From positions 9,839,291 to 9,903,290 of the forward strand of contig NC_040021.1 of the NCBI RefSeq assembly GCF_000972845.2: a stretch of DNA of 64,000 nt. Direction: 5' to 3'. Origin of the DNA: Larimichthys crocea. Taxonomy: Eukaryota > Chordata > Actinopteri > Sciaenidae. Shown here piece after piece: positions 26,125-36,200 of the stretch; the stretch's first letter is position 1, and every line of letters starts with the position of its first letter. The notes beneath the pieces were generated by a model. The model saw nothing but the letters and a program-made list of their open reading frames with translations. It was not told the origin of the DNA and did no database searches. The translations under genes were made by a program, and so were the position numbers.

Positions 26125-26138
26125 AGTGTATTTTACAA

Positions 26139-26152
26139 CAGTAGGGGGCACC
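26139..26152 (+). promoter_or_regulatory. Candidate CTCF site, plus orientation
   Basis: CAGTAGGGGGCACC agrees with the CTCF core consensus CASYAGRKGGCRSY at every position. It lies 15 bp after the perfect inverted repeat. Occupancy is not shown by sequence. Confidence 0.45.
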
Positions 26153-26709
26153 ACTATGTCCCATTTTAATGCCCCATTCTCAGATAGAGGGAGCAGTATT
26201 TTGAAAGGGGGTTAAAAAGTAGAAGAAAAGATGGCAAAACATACCCATGTGAAATATTCTGATAAGCAAGAGACCAGTGACAAAATATACTACATATAGT
26301 ACTTGTGTATGTACTATCTGAAGTATTTCTTTAAAGTTTTTGTACTTTTTTTTAAATGTATGCTTCCCCTGCTGATCTATAAAAGTTATTTCTATAAAAG
26401 CACAATTTCTAGCAGAGTTCTGAAGTCTGTAGTAACAGTTTTACTTTTTTTATGTACTTTTACATTTTAGTATGTGTCACATAAATAACTGCATGCGATT
26501 ACCGTATTAGTTGATTGTAGACAGTACATCAAATGCAGAGCCACAGTACACAGAATGAGACGACCAGTCAACTGTATGACACACTGGACATTAGCTGTCA
26601 GCCTGGCACTGCCACTGTGACACCAACGCAGCTGCCAGCCGAGCCGCATGACCTCCATCCACAGTGAGACCAACTCATCTCCACTGTCTGCACCTGTGGA
26701 CTCACTCAC

Positions 26710-26736
26710 ACAAACAAACAAACAAACGAACAAACA
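26710..26736 (+). repeat. (CAAA)n tetranucleotide repeat
   Basis: About six units of CAAA with one G substitution. Confidence 0.9.
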
Positions 26737-28551
26737 TGCAATTTATACCCCGTTCTTGTTATTTCCAGGCAGGGAGCTGTGAACAGCATTTTAACAAAGG
26801 TCCAGTTTACTTTTCTCTGATGGCCATTTCTCTTTTGAACACACTGCCTGAAAACACCGAACAGGACTCTGGCATTACACCGAGTGCTGCTCATACCTTT
26901 GGGAGCTCGCGTCTATCCAAAACAACATCTGTCCTTTCAGTCTCGCCTGATTAAAACACCCTGACTTCTCAGTTCACACACTCATACGCACAATAGTGTA
27001 ACACAATCATCTACCACATGGCCATGGAGGCGTACACTGCATGGAGAATCTGGAAATCCAGGGCTTAGGAGAAATATGCTTTGTTTTTTTGTCAGTGTTT
27101 TTTTTCCCCTTAAAACAAAGCACATGAAACGGGACCTGCAATTACCACTGCGTCATACAAGCATGGGTTTACTATTTAGTAAATCCTACTCAGGTGGGGG
27201 AGACTTCCTCCTTAGGAGTCATAATATAATTTACTCATTTGCCAACACATACAGAACTTTTCGAAATAAATGTCAAATTCGCTTAAATGCAACGTGAAGA
27301 ATGTGAGAGTTCTGTTTGAGTTGAAGCGGAGCAGGCGGGTCATGTTTCTGCAAACCTCGAGAACCTTCTGATTAGTATTCCTTTATCCTCAGTGCGTCTC
27401 CGTGACCGATTCCTGCAACGCACTCATGTTTATTTTGCATTCCGTAGGTGCAGGTGTGCACATTCGGCACACTTTCCTTGACATTGCCCCCCTACATACC
27501 ATACACTGTACATGCCGTTTGAGAAACCTTAACAGACGGTGTGTATTGTGCTATAAACAGCAGGTTATCACATGCACTTCAAACCCCAGGCAGACCTTCA
27601 TCTCTTTCTCCATTCTATTGTTGTTCTCATCGTTCTCCCGGTTGCCCATGCATATTATTTGTGTGTATCTCACACACACTCCTCTTCCTTTATCTTCCGT
27701 TTCCCTCCCTCTAGCCCAGAAGCGATTCCTGTGTTGATGTTTGAAGTTAACATTTCCCCCAACTTTCAAAAGACTCCAGTGTTATGGTTGACCACCCTAT
27801 GAAAAGTAATACCCAGAGCACACAAACAGCAAGCACCAGGCGTTTATTATTACTCCCTGTTTTCAGTGGAAAAGACCAGTGTGTTGATTTAATTTAATGA
27901 GTTGCTTAGCTGGGGGAGGGGACCAAGGAAACAGTAATTAGTTGTCATGCTAATTGGGCTTGTGTGATAACTCCCACACAAAACTCAGTGGCGTGTGAAG
28001 CACAGTGGGGCTGTCCTGGCCGCCTACTCATCACACACACACACACACTTGCTTGCATATTGGAATAGACATGAACACATATGCACACAGAGATAAATAA
28101 GAATAACAAACACTCACATCCAGACTGGTTCAAAGAAAATGCCAAGGGACCGTCAGGCCTTTGACCCATCGACTAAGCGGAATTAATGATGTGAAAATCT
28201 TGATCCCAATTATTCACAAAGAGAAGGCACGCTGAGAACTAAGAGATAAAGGTTCAGGACGTTCGATCCAATTAAGCTTTGGGTATGAAACTCGTACAGA
28301 GCTGAAAAAAGGAGGAAGACATATAGAAGTATAGGTAAGAAAAGGGTAATTGATAAGTGAGGAGGATACATGTAGTAAAACTCAGTTATTGTACTACTAT
28401 CCATCAGAGTGTAAACTGCTGAGAGTATATGTGTATGTGAGTGTTGTGTGGTCGTGTATAGCATTCCTTAAGTGCATTGGTGGTGCCCTTGATGTCTGTC
28501 CACCATGCTGTTAATCACCTCTGCCACCACGGTTCTTGACTCCCCCAGGGG

Positions 28552-28593
28552 CTATTTTTAAGGCCTGGGGTCACTGACCTCCAAGAGGGGTCA
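28552..28593. promoter_or_regulatory. MEF2 plus nuclear-receptor IR1 motif cluster
   Basis: CTATTTTTAA at 28552-28561 fits the MEF2 consensus. GGGTCA-C-TGACCT at 28568-28580 is an inverted repeat of nuclear-receptor half-sites with one spacer base (IR1). A further GGGTCA half-site is at 28588-28593. The cluster lies about 4.6 kb upstream of the sash1 ATG. Enhancer activity is inference. Confidence 0.35.
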
Positions 28594-29836
28594 CTCTCAC
28601 TATCAGGGGAGGTCCAACAAGCCTTGCTTTGCTTTAACACCATCTGCATTCTTTTTCCCTCCATCATTTTGTCTTAACAACTCATGGTTAGAACAAAATT
28701 TTGATGCACTTTGACCTCCAGTGTGGCGTTCATTACGAGGCAAACAGCCTCTAAGGATCATATATAACTTCTATCAGTCTCATTTATATCAAATTATGTG
28801 TCCAGCCTTAAAGACTCTTCGCCTACTCTCTAACTCCCCCACAGACCTTTATCTCCCATCTGCTCCTCCTCTCTATTCTGTCCTGCTTCGCATCACCACC
28901 CCTGCACGTTTAGACACGCTGGCTGGGTTTTTGCGATAATCTTGCTGAGTCATCTACGGTAGAAAATGACACATCTTGATACACTGTAATCCAGGGAAAG
29001 AACATTTATAGGAAAATCTATCACCTTGATGTAAGTTTATCTGAGTCTTTCACATTATTTAGCCTGTGGGAGTGATTTAGTGGTTAATGAAAGGACTCCG
29101 TGGGAGGTTAGTTGATTCTTTTGTAGATGTAAGGTCCATGGTCTGTAGTGATATCTGCAAGAAACATGTGTTCTTCTCTTTTAAGAGGCAACTAGGGAAT
29201 GAGATTTTGTCTTGTACTGGCCTGCTGTGATCTGCCCAATCCCAAACCTAAAATATATGTATACGCTGTGTGTGGGACATCAACCCCTGTAGGCTTTTGA
29301 TATGACCCCCAGTTTGTAAAAATAGTCCGGGCTGAAACAGCTTTGGCAAGGAAAATGTCGCCTGATATGCTTTCCAACTACTCTCAAGGTTTTCCTTGCT
29401 CCATCCCAAACCTGATGACAGTGTAATTTCTTTCCCATCCCACAGGATGATCAGCACAAGAGAAGAAGAATACATAAGACAATGAAGCTATTAATAATAG
29501 ATAATCTACAGGAGAGGAGATGAAAGAAAATAGATGAAAGACAGTGAAAGCGTCAAAATAACTTTAATACTTAACATCCATCAAGACAGATCGCTGAGGC
29601 TTTCAGGATTGCGTTCAAAGTAACCCATGCTAGCAATTTATATTCATGACATCACCCCTTTGTTGAAAAGAACCCCATATATATTTTGAAAACCATGAAA
29701 TACGTTTAGCTTCCACATCCTACTTTCAGGGCACATCTATGGACTCCGTGAATTGTTTGCAGGCGTATCCTCTTCATGTTCATATGCTTCGAATTCTCAT
29801 TTCCGACCAAATGTTCATGTTTGCTCCAAAGAGCTG

Positions 29837-29905
29837 ATCAAAGGAGACGCCTCTCCAACATGTAATAAATGAGCAATTAGCATATGGTGAAATAACTATC
29901 AAGTG
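29837..29905. promoter_or_regulatory. Candidate enhancer-like motif cluster
   Basis: Within 70 bp lie ATCAAAGG (TCF/LEF), CAATTAG (homeodomain), CATATG (E-box) and TCAAGTG (NK2). The low-repeat, AT-balanced composition fits a conserved non-coding element, but conservation cannot be tested here. Confidence 0.25.
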
Positions 29906-30539
29906 ACTTTTGTTTTCCCTTGTCTGGCAACATGACACCTTGATTAGTGGTTAGTGTGAAGAAGAAGAAGGGGAAAGGTGGTATCTACACACACACACCA
30001 GCGGTGTTTGATGAGCGCGCGCTGAGTCAACAGGCTTCCTACTCTTCTCATTAACAGTTTGACCCCTCTGTTTGAGTTGGTTCAGGTGGGCTCATACTGT
30101 CTTGTATTTGGGTAAGGCGAGTGGGGAGAGGGGGTAGCAGGAAAACTGTTTGTGGGAGAGATCAGGGTGGTGCCTCAGAGAACAGCACAATCACCCGTGC
30201 AAGGAGGACGAAGACTGATGTACAGCCCAATGATGTAATGGAAGCACGGACACGTGCACACTAGCAGTCCAACCGCTTGCTGTTACCCAGAGGTTACAGA
30301 TGTGAGGTCGGCAGTGCAGACCCCCGGGGTTGTCAACTCGTCGGCCAACAAAGCGGCTCTTGTGCGAGCGTGTGTTCTGTATGTTTAGACTGTAAGCAGG
30401 ATCCTGTTGAGCAGCTTCCGCTCACCCAAGGCCTGTACAAATCATTCTTCACTTACACACACTTTGAACAGTGATACTATATGTTAAGGAGTGATGTTAA
30501 GGAATGATCAGTGCTAAACATAGAAGAGTAATAGAACAG

Positions 30540-30720
30540 AATAGATCTTTATTGTCATTGTCACAGGTACAACGAGATTGAAAGTGCTTCTAGTCAGTGC
30601 AATAAAATCCTAGCACAAAAGTGACTAGTGAGTGTTAAAATAACTAGAATAAATAAGAATAAAAATACCTGAGACATTAAAATGTACTAAAATAAATAAA
30701 ATTAAACATATGCTAAAATC
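30540..30720. mobile_element. Teleost interspersed repeat fragment (TTTATTGTCATTG type)
   Basis: The stretch beginning CTTTATTGTCATTGTCACAG and followed by GTACAACGAGATTG, then an A-rich tail with repeated AATAAA-like words, matches my memory of a common fish repeat. Family and class (LINE 3' end or SINE) are not certain. Borders are approximate. Confidence 0.45.
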
Positions 30721-30739
30721 AAAATAAACAACTTAGATA

Positions 30740-31165
30740 ATAGGTGAATATCTCATCAACAATTGGATGGATTACCTTAAAAATTTTCATCACAGTTCAT
30801 GATCCCCAGGGGATAAAACATACTGACTTTTCCTCTACTTCCCCGATGATGTGTTTTTTATTGATCTACTTCAACAAAGGATTGGATGGACTGCTGTGAA
30901 ATTTTATACAGGGACAGATGACAAGCCTGAATAGCAAAAACGTTCATTTCCTGATCTTTTCTCTAGTCTAAGTGTGCGTCATAGCAAGCATATTCTCACT
31001 GCTTTACCTCGTAGTCAGACAGCCCGCAGTGCTTTGCTCTACTTCCATGCTGGGACTTCTGTCTGCTTCTCCAAACTGGGAGCGTGCTGGCCACCAGCCA
31101 CAGACTGTCCTTTTAAGTACAGTCTCACAGAGATGCTGATATAGCTGTAGACTCTTTCCAGTACA
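30740..31165 (+). mobile_element. Percomorph interspersed repeat, diverged copy with two internal modules
   Basis: Two related modules are visible: TCATCAACAATTGGATGGAT near 30753 and CTTCAACAAAGGATTGGATG near 30868, each followed by an AATTTT-containing stretch. Near the end AAGTACAGTCTCACAGAGAT and GCTGTAGACTCTT recall the end of the same non-coding family, which I remember as abundant in percomorph fishes. No coding frame or clear terminal repeats were seen, so the class is unknown. It lies about 1.2 kb upstream of the sash1 promoter. Confidence 0.5.
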
Positions 31166-31169
31166 ATTT

Positions 31170-32339
31170 AAATAAAACTGTACACACATTGATCACTTCT
31201 AGATGATGTTGCAAAAATGAAAATATGTCAGTGAATTGTGTGGGTGGGTGTCTTTTGCACCCAGCATAATCCACAGTTTGCCATATCACATATCTGCTTG
31301 CACTGAAACTGTAGCTTTGGGGATTATTGTGTAACTGATCACCTTTTTACATGGTTACAGAAAGGAATGTGAAGTTTTACTGTTCTGTTCTTTTTAAAAC
31401 TTTAAAATGTACGTTCTTGTCGCATGTGATCTCGTATGCTGATGTGGTTAAACGGCAGGTGAAGCAGCATTTTCGGATTCACTTGAACCTGCATGGGAAA
31501 GGGAGCTGAGTGAGTAGCTGTGATTTAAAATGTTCAATCTTACTCTCTGTCTCGCTCTATCTGTGGTGCTTCTGGCATCTGTCACAAGACCTGGCAGCTG
31601 TTGCCGCTCTGAGAAAATGTGCTCCTGACAACAACAGGGAGAATCAGCGATAGAGTCTGTGGAGTTCCTCATTACAATGGGAGTAGCCTGCTGGCGGAGC
31701 AGAACAAACGGCTGATCAGACAAGATAGCTGTGCCAATTTCATGCTTGTACATAACATGTTTCTTTTCAGCCTACTTTATTCAAATGAGCTCTGCAGCAC
31801 AGAGACAATTGCTGTTAAATTGTCTACCCAACAATTGTGTGTGTGGCAGTCCTTAAGGCAAAACTAACTCAAAGTGAGTAGTTGCAGTCAAAGTTTCATG
31901 TTCTTTCTGTGTGTTATTGTCCAAGCTTTTTGGTCCAGATTTCTGCCATGCAAAGGGCACAGTATGCGTCACCCTCTTAAAAGCATTTTTTCCCATGCGC
32001 CTTTTTTTTGTTTTTCATTCAATTGTGTGGAGAATGTGCTTTGTTCACAGTCCCTATTCAACGCCGGCTGGAGAGACGTATTGGTGGAAAGCCGTGTCAG
32101 CATGAGATAAAACGTTTTTTGGGTGCTGTCAAAAAAAAAAAAAAAAAAAAAAACTTTTTAAACCAACTGTACTCCTGTGAGGACTTTTACAGCATATAAT
32201 AAAACTATATAACTTCCATAAAGGCAATGGGGGACATAAAAAGCATCATTAGGTTGGATGTGGTCACTGCAAAGTCGCCAGTGAGTAATACAGCAAACAT
32301 TTGATCACAAGTTTCAGAAGAATAAAAAATGTCATAAGG
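31170..32339. other. Sequence between repeat cluster and promoter
   Basis: No gene or clear element was seen apart from the A23 run. The composition is AT-rich and ordinary. Confidence 0.5.
32131..32153 (+). repeat. A23 homopolymer
   Basis: A run of 23 adenines 5' of the promoter. It could be the tail of an old retroposed sequence, but no matching body or target-site duplication was recognised. Confidence 0.95.
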
Positions 32340-32342
32340 TCA

Positions 32343-32354
32343 AATGACGTCATT
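32343..32354. promoter_or_regulatory. Palindromic cAMP response element
   Basis: The 12-bp palindrome AATGACGTCATT contains the full consensus CRE TGACGTCA, bound by CREB/ATF factors. It sits about 0.8 kb upstream of the sash1 ATG and 30-60 bp from two inverted CCAAT boxes, a common promoter arrangement. That it acts on sash1 is inference. Confidence 0.5.
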
Positions 32355-32506
32355 ATTGAAGTAGGGATATGAATCATTCATTATTGGAATATTAATGATT
32401 GGTCAGTAGCTCATTCCTGGCTGTTGTGTTTCTGACAAGTGTGTGTTTTTTTTTTGGTTGTTTTTTTTTTTCCTGCTGTAATATTTTGTTGGGAGGAGTG
32501 TGTGAG

Positions 32507-32511
<5 letters not shown>

Positions 32512-32541
<30 letters not shown>
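32512..32541 (+). repeat. (AG)15 dinucleotide tract in promoter
   Basis: About fifteen uninterrupted AG repeats lie in the sash1 promoter or early 5' UTR. Purine tracts of this kind can stay nucleosome-poor and vary in length between individuals. Confidence 0.9.
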
Positions 32542-32545
<4 letters not shown>

Positions 32546-33155
32546 CGGGTGGAGAGAGGGGGAGGCGCAGTGTTTGGAGGATTTGCTCTGTGCTCCGGCT
32601 GCTCTCTCACTCGATTTTTTTTTTTTTAATGGAAATAAGCTTATGTGCGCTCGCTTGACTAGTTTAGACAGTTTTTCTGTCACTCATCGAGGGATTCAAA
32701 ACAACTTTTCGGAAACTTTTCACCCACTTTAAAAGACTTCTCTCTCGGTTTGGTGTTTGGTTTTTGTGCGGGCACGGATCCGTGCAGTGCGGACTGTGAA
32801 GCGGGGAACACACCGCTTGGAAGTTTTCAGACGAGTGACCTGTTGGTGGTCCACACAACTCAAGGCCGCCTTTCTTTCAGTTTGCGTTTCTTTCTTTTTT
32901 TTTTTTTAATCATTTGAATTCGACGCACGACTTGTCGTGGGAGTTTAATAAACATGTCAGGGAGAAATTTACGCACTAAACTTTGGATCTTGCCAACCAA
33001 TGTGGGAGCATTTCACCGGTGCGTCAAGGGCAAATTTCTGTAGGAGCAGCCTTGGCACCGACATCTCGTTTATTGCTGGTGATCAGGCCCTTGCCTGTGA
33101 GCTTGTTTTGAAGCTTTGCACCAGATTTGTCTGACTGAATAAAAGATATAACACT

Positions 33156-33263
33156 ATGGAAGGAGATCAGGGGACCGGTGCGCCTTCTGAAGAGACTCAG
33201 GCAGACAGCGCTGCTGCGCCCGACAGTTTTTCCCAGCTGTGGACGGACGTTATGGGGATGCTG
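33156..33263 (+). CDS. sash1: sash1 coding exon 1 (residues 1-36)
   Basis: The exon begins at an ATG in strong Kozak context (A at -3, G at +4), with an in-frame TGA at 33132-33134 just upstream, which fixes the start. It encodes 36 residues: a short acidic, Ala/Ser-rich head, then a conserved end reading [12 protein letters not shown] that matches the corresponding SASH1 segment. The exon ends in phase 0 at CTG followed by GTAAGT, a canonical donor. The head is shorter than in human SASH1, where I recall a long Glu-Pro-rich stretch at this place. An in-frame extension upstream is excluded for this transcript, but other first exons could exist further 5'. Confidence 0.93.
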
Positions 33264-36200
33264 GTAAGTTTTTTTTTTAGGGGGGTGGGGGTATCCTGAT
33301 TGTAGACTGACAACATAGTTTCACACCTAACTGTGACTTTTCACCCTCATCCTCTAAGTTGACTCTGATTTGCCGAGTGAGTGATCGTGTAGCCAACTAG
33401 TCTGTGTGTGCAAATCACGCACCAAAACAACTGTTCGCAGTGCGTCCTTATAGGCCCCAAGGTGCAAACACACTCTACATGTGCTCTGGGATTCAGGTGG
33501 GTTGCATGTAGTTTGCTGCCAGCGGTGAATTCATTCTGTTGAGTTGATGCCCATGCAAACAGGAGAATAATGGTATGTTACACTTTAAAATATTAACCAT
33601 TTGTGTGTGCTGTGGCCATTGTGAATTTAGTGCTCTTCCACATTGTTTCCATTGGAAGAGCAAGGTTAAGCTTTGTTGCTTTGTGAGCCAGAGGCTTCAG
33701 TTTTTCCTGCAAGTTTGATTTTGTTGCCGAGGCCTCCATCTAAGATGTGTTGTGTCTACTGCTAGACTGGGTGATAAGATCAGAGCAGAAATGCTGTTTA
33801 TTAGAGATGCTTTGGACTTCCCAGATTTCACTTCAATTCCTGGAAGTCACCAGATCCCAGACATAACAGTGTGCTGTTGTTATTGGGGACACTTTGCAAC
33901 ATTATATTAATTTTCAAATGTTGAGTATCCACAGTGTTTTAACTCTACTAGCATGAGAGATTTCAGGTGTCCTGTTGTCTTTGTAAGCTGCTCTCTTCAG
34001 AGAGATTCGGAGGATTTACTGTCCTTTCATGTCTGTGTCTGTAATACTTGACTCTGGAGATGCTGTGTATTGTAACAATGCACATTTCTGCTACACTGCT
34101 CTTTTGTTTGGCTGCCAAAGCAGTCTCGATTTTACAGACCTCGGGGTCTGATTGATCTGCTGACCAGTATGCTGCAGTTACTTCCAGTCTGCTTCAAGAC
34201 AGAGGTGTTAATTTGGTTTGGTCTGGCACTGAAGATGTGAATGGTGTGTAAATGCAAGTGTGTGTGTGTGTGTGTGTGTGAGCTCGTAGGAGGGGGTGCT
34301 GTCCTGCCCTCTGACACCGGGTGGGAGACCTGGCTCCCAGCCAGGCAATTCATCCAGATTTATTGCTCTGGAAGCAAATGTCTGTAAGGCTGTGTTCATC
34401 TTTGACGTTTTTCCCCTTAAGCTGAAAGACACACACACACATCAGCCACCAATCTTTTTGAACTCTTTTGTTCTTGATAAATGTGTCACATTCACATTTC
34501 CTCACTATTTCATGTCAATCATGGTGATCCTTTAAACTTTTCAAGATCTTGCCAGTTGATGATAGAGATCATTTTTTTTGCTAACCTCAACATGGCCATG
34601 AACTAATTGGCCAATAACATTAATTTTAATGATCTAACTTTCCTGCCAATAAACATCCTGCCGCACTCAAGTTATTTCAAAACCAATAGCCATCTGGCTA
34701 GCAGACATGGCACACTCTGATATTATTTCAAAATCACTGACCTCAGATTTTGTTGGATTCTTGTTCCATGTACTGTATCACTTTACATGTTTATGTCTTG
34801 AGTCTTGCGAAGGCTTAGATAGCTGTGACCATCTTATTTTCCTACCAAACTGTACTAGAAAGATTAGAAGTGTGAAAGCATGGAACTCGATCGGCCTTCT
34901 TGGCTGCTGACACTCGGGTGTCTTTTAAAAGTTCAGCAGGTCAGTTTGTCATACTAGAACTAAGCGGTTGACGACCATGATAATGCATGATTTTCTGTTG
35001 GTTGCTTTTCTCTCAAAGTGTGCGGACTTTGGGTGATAGGTTGGTTTAGTTGATGACAGCTTGCCGGTGTAATTTATGTAAATTCAATGGCTTTCAGTCA
35101 AACTTGTCATTTCTTTGGAGTATTAGTGTAGTACTAGTGAATAAATATAAAATATTGTATTTTCACTGCTTCAAAGAGGTATCTTGGATAGATTTTTCAC
35201 TTTATCATAAACTCTCACAAATCGAAGATTCTTCAATTGAACTTTATAATGAACTTTATTCCTAACATTGAGATTAAAATCCTGAGAACAGTGAATCAAC
35301 ACCATATCTCCCTGATAGTAAAAAGACCTGCTATATATAACCATTGCTCTATAGCTTTCACTATTGTTTTGCTTGGGAGCCTATACTGTATGTAAATGCC
35401 CTTTTGGGTTTGCTCCAAGCCTGTTGACCCAACTTAACTCACTGTTGCAAATGTGCTTGGTCTTGGCTCCCCACACGTGAGAACAGGCCTACATACTTGG
35501 ACAGATAGACATCTGGCCTGATAAATATCTGGTCAACATGCTCCGCACTGATTACTGTATGTTTTCAGCACACATGCCAAACTCAAGAACTACTCTTAAC
35601 ACTGAAGTGACAGCGCAGATAAGCGTTAAAATAGCCATCGGCGAAGAGTTCGTCCACATAATGTCATCTACATTTGCAAAGTTTTCATCATGTTTTGACT
35701 GTAAATCAAAGGGAACGTTGGCCTGGTGTATTTTTCTGAAGGGGCCCCTGTCTTTGAGGTTAACCATACACAGCAGCCTGTTGTGGAATGTGTTTAATAA
35801 GAATACCTAAGTAAGTCAGTCATTTATTTGTGGTTGAAGCAGAGTAAATAGCCCTTGAGCTAATTAAGAGTCAAAGGCAGTTTCGGATGGTATGGCTGCA
35901 GGAGCTACAGCTGCTCCAAGTGGTTGGATATACAGATGTCTGAAAGGGGATTTGCTCCTGGTTCCACCCCACGTCTGGAGACGACGTGTCTTTATTGAAT
36001 GTTAAATGAGCCACATTAAACACTGCCTGACTGGAAACTGCTATCTGTCTCAGCATAATGTTGTAATGTTTTCTGAGGTGTGCATCTGTATAGACTTCAA
36101 GGTCTCTGTAATAATCCATTCCAGTTCCTCTTCGTTGCACCTCCTTCTGCAAATGAGTCTGTGGAGTTTAGTTTTATCTGGCATTTCTCAACACGATGTT

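Larger units (their letters stand above)
14200..30500. other. Upstream intergenic DNA, right part
   Basis: No coding exon was recognised. The stretch is mostly single-copy-looking DNA with scattered short CA/GT tracts, for example near 25397 and 25819. Small palindromic features include a 10-bp stem at 21225-21249. A TTAAAGGTACACTGTGGAG motif at 19278-19296 resembles the end of a fish miniature DNA transposon, but no opposite end was found. Confidence 0.55.
32340..33155 (+). promoter_or_regulatory. Promoter and 5' UTR region of sash1
   Basis: This region lies directly upstream of the start codon and is visibly richer in CpG than the flanking DNA, mainly from about 32540 to 33050. It holds a palindromic CRE at 32343-32354, inverted CCAAT boxes (ATTGG) at 32383-32387 and 32398-32402, and a GA tract at 32512-32541. 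Several poly-T runs are present. No convincing TATA box was seen. The transcription start cannot be placed from sequence alone; it is most likely downstream of the GA tract. Confidence 0.6.

Noticed and set aside
29874..29885. CAATTAGCATAT shared with 55752-55763
   Set aside because: A 12-mer shared once within 64 kb is expected by chance, and flanking bases do not match.
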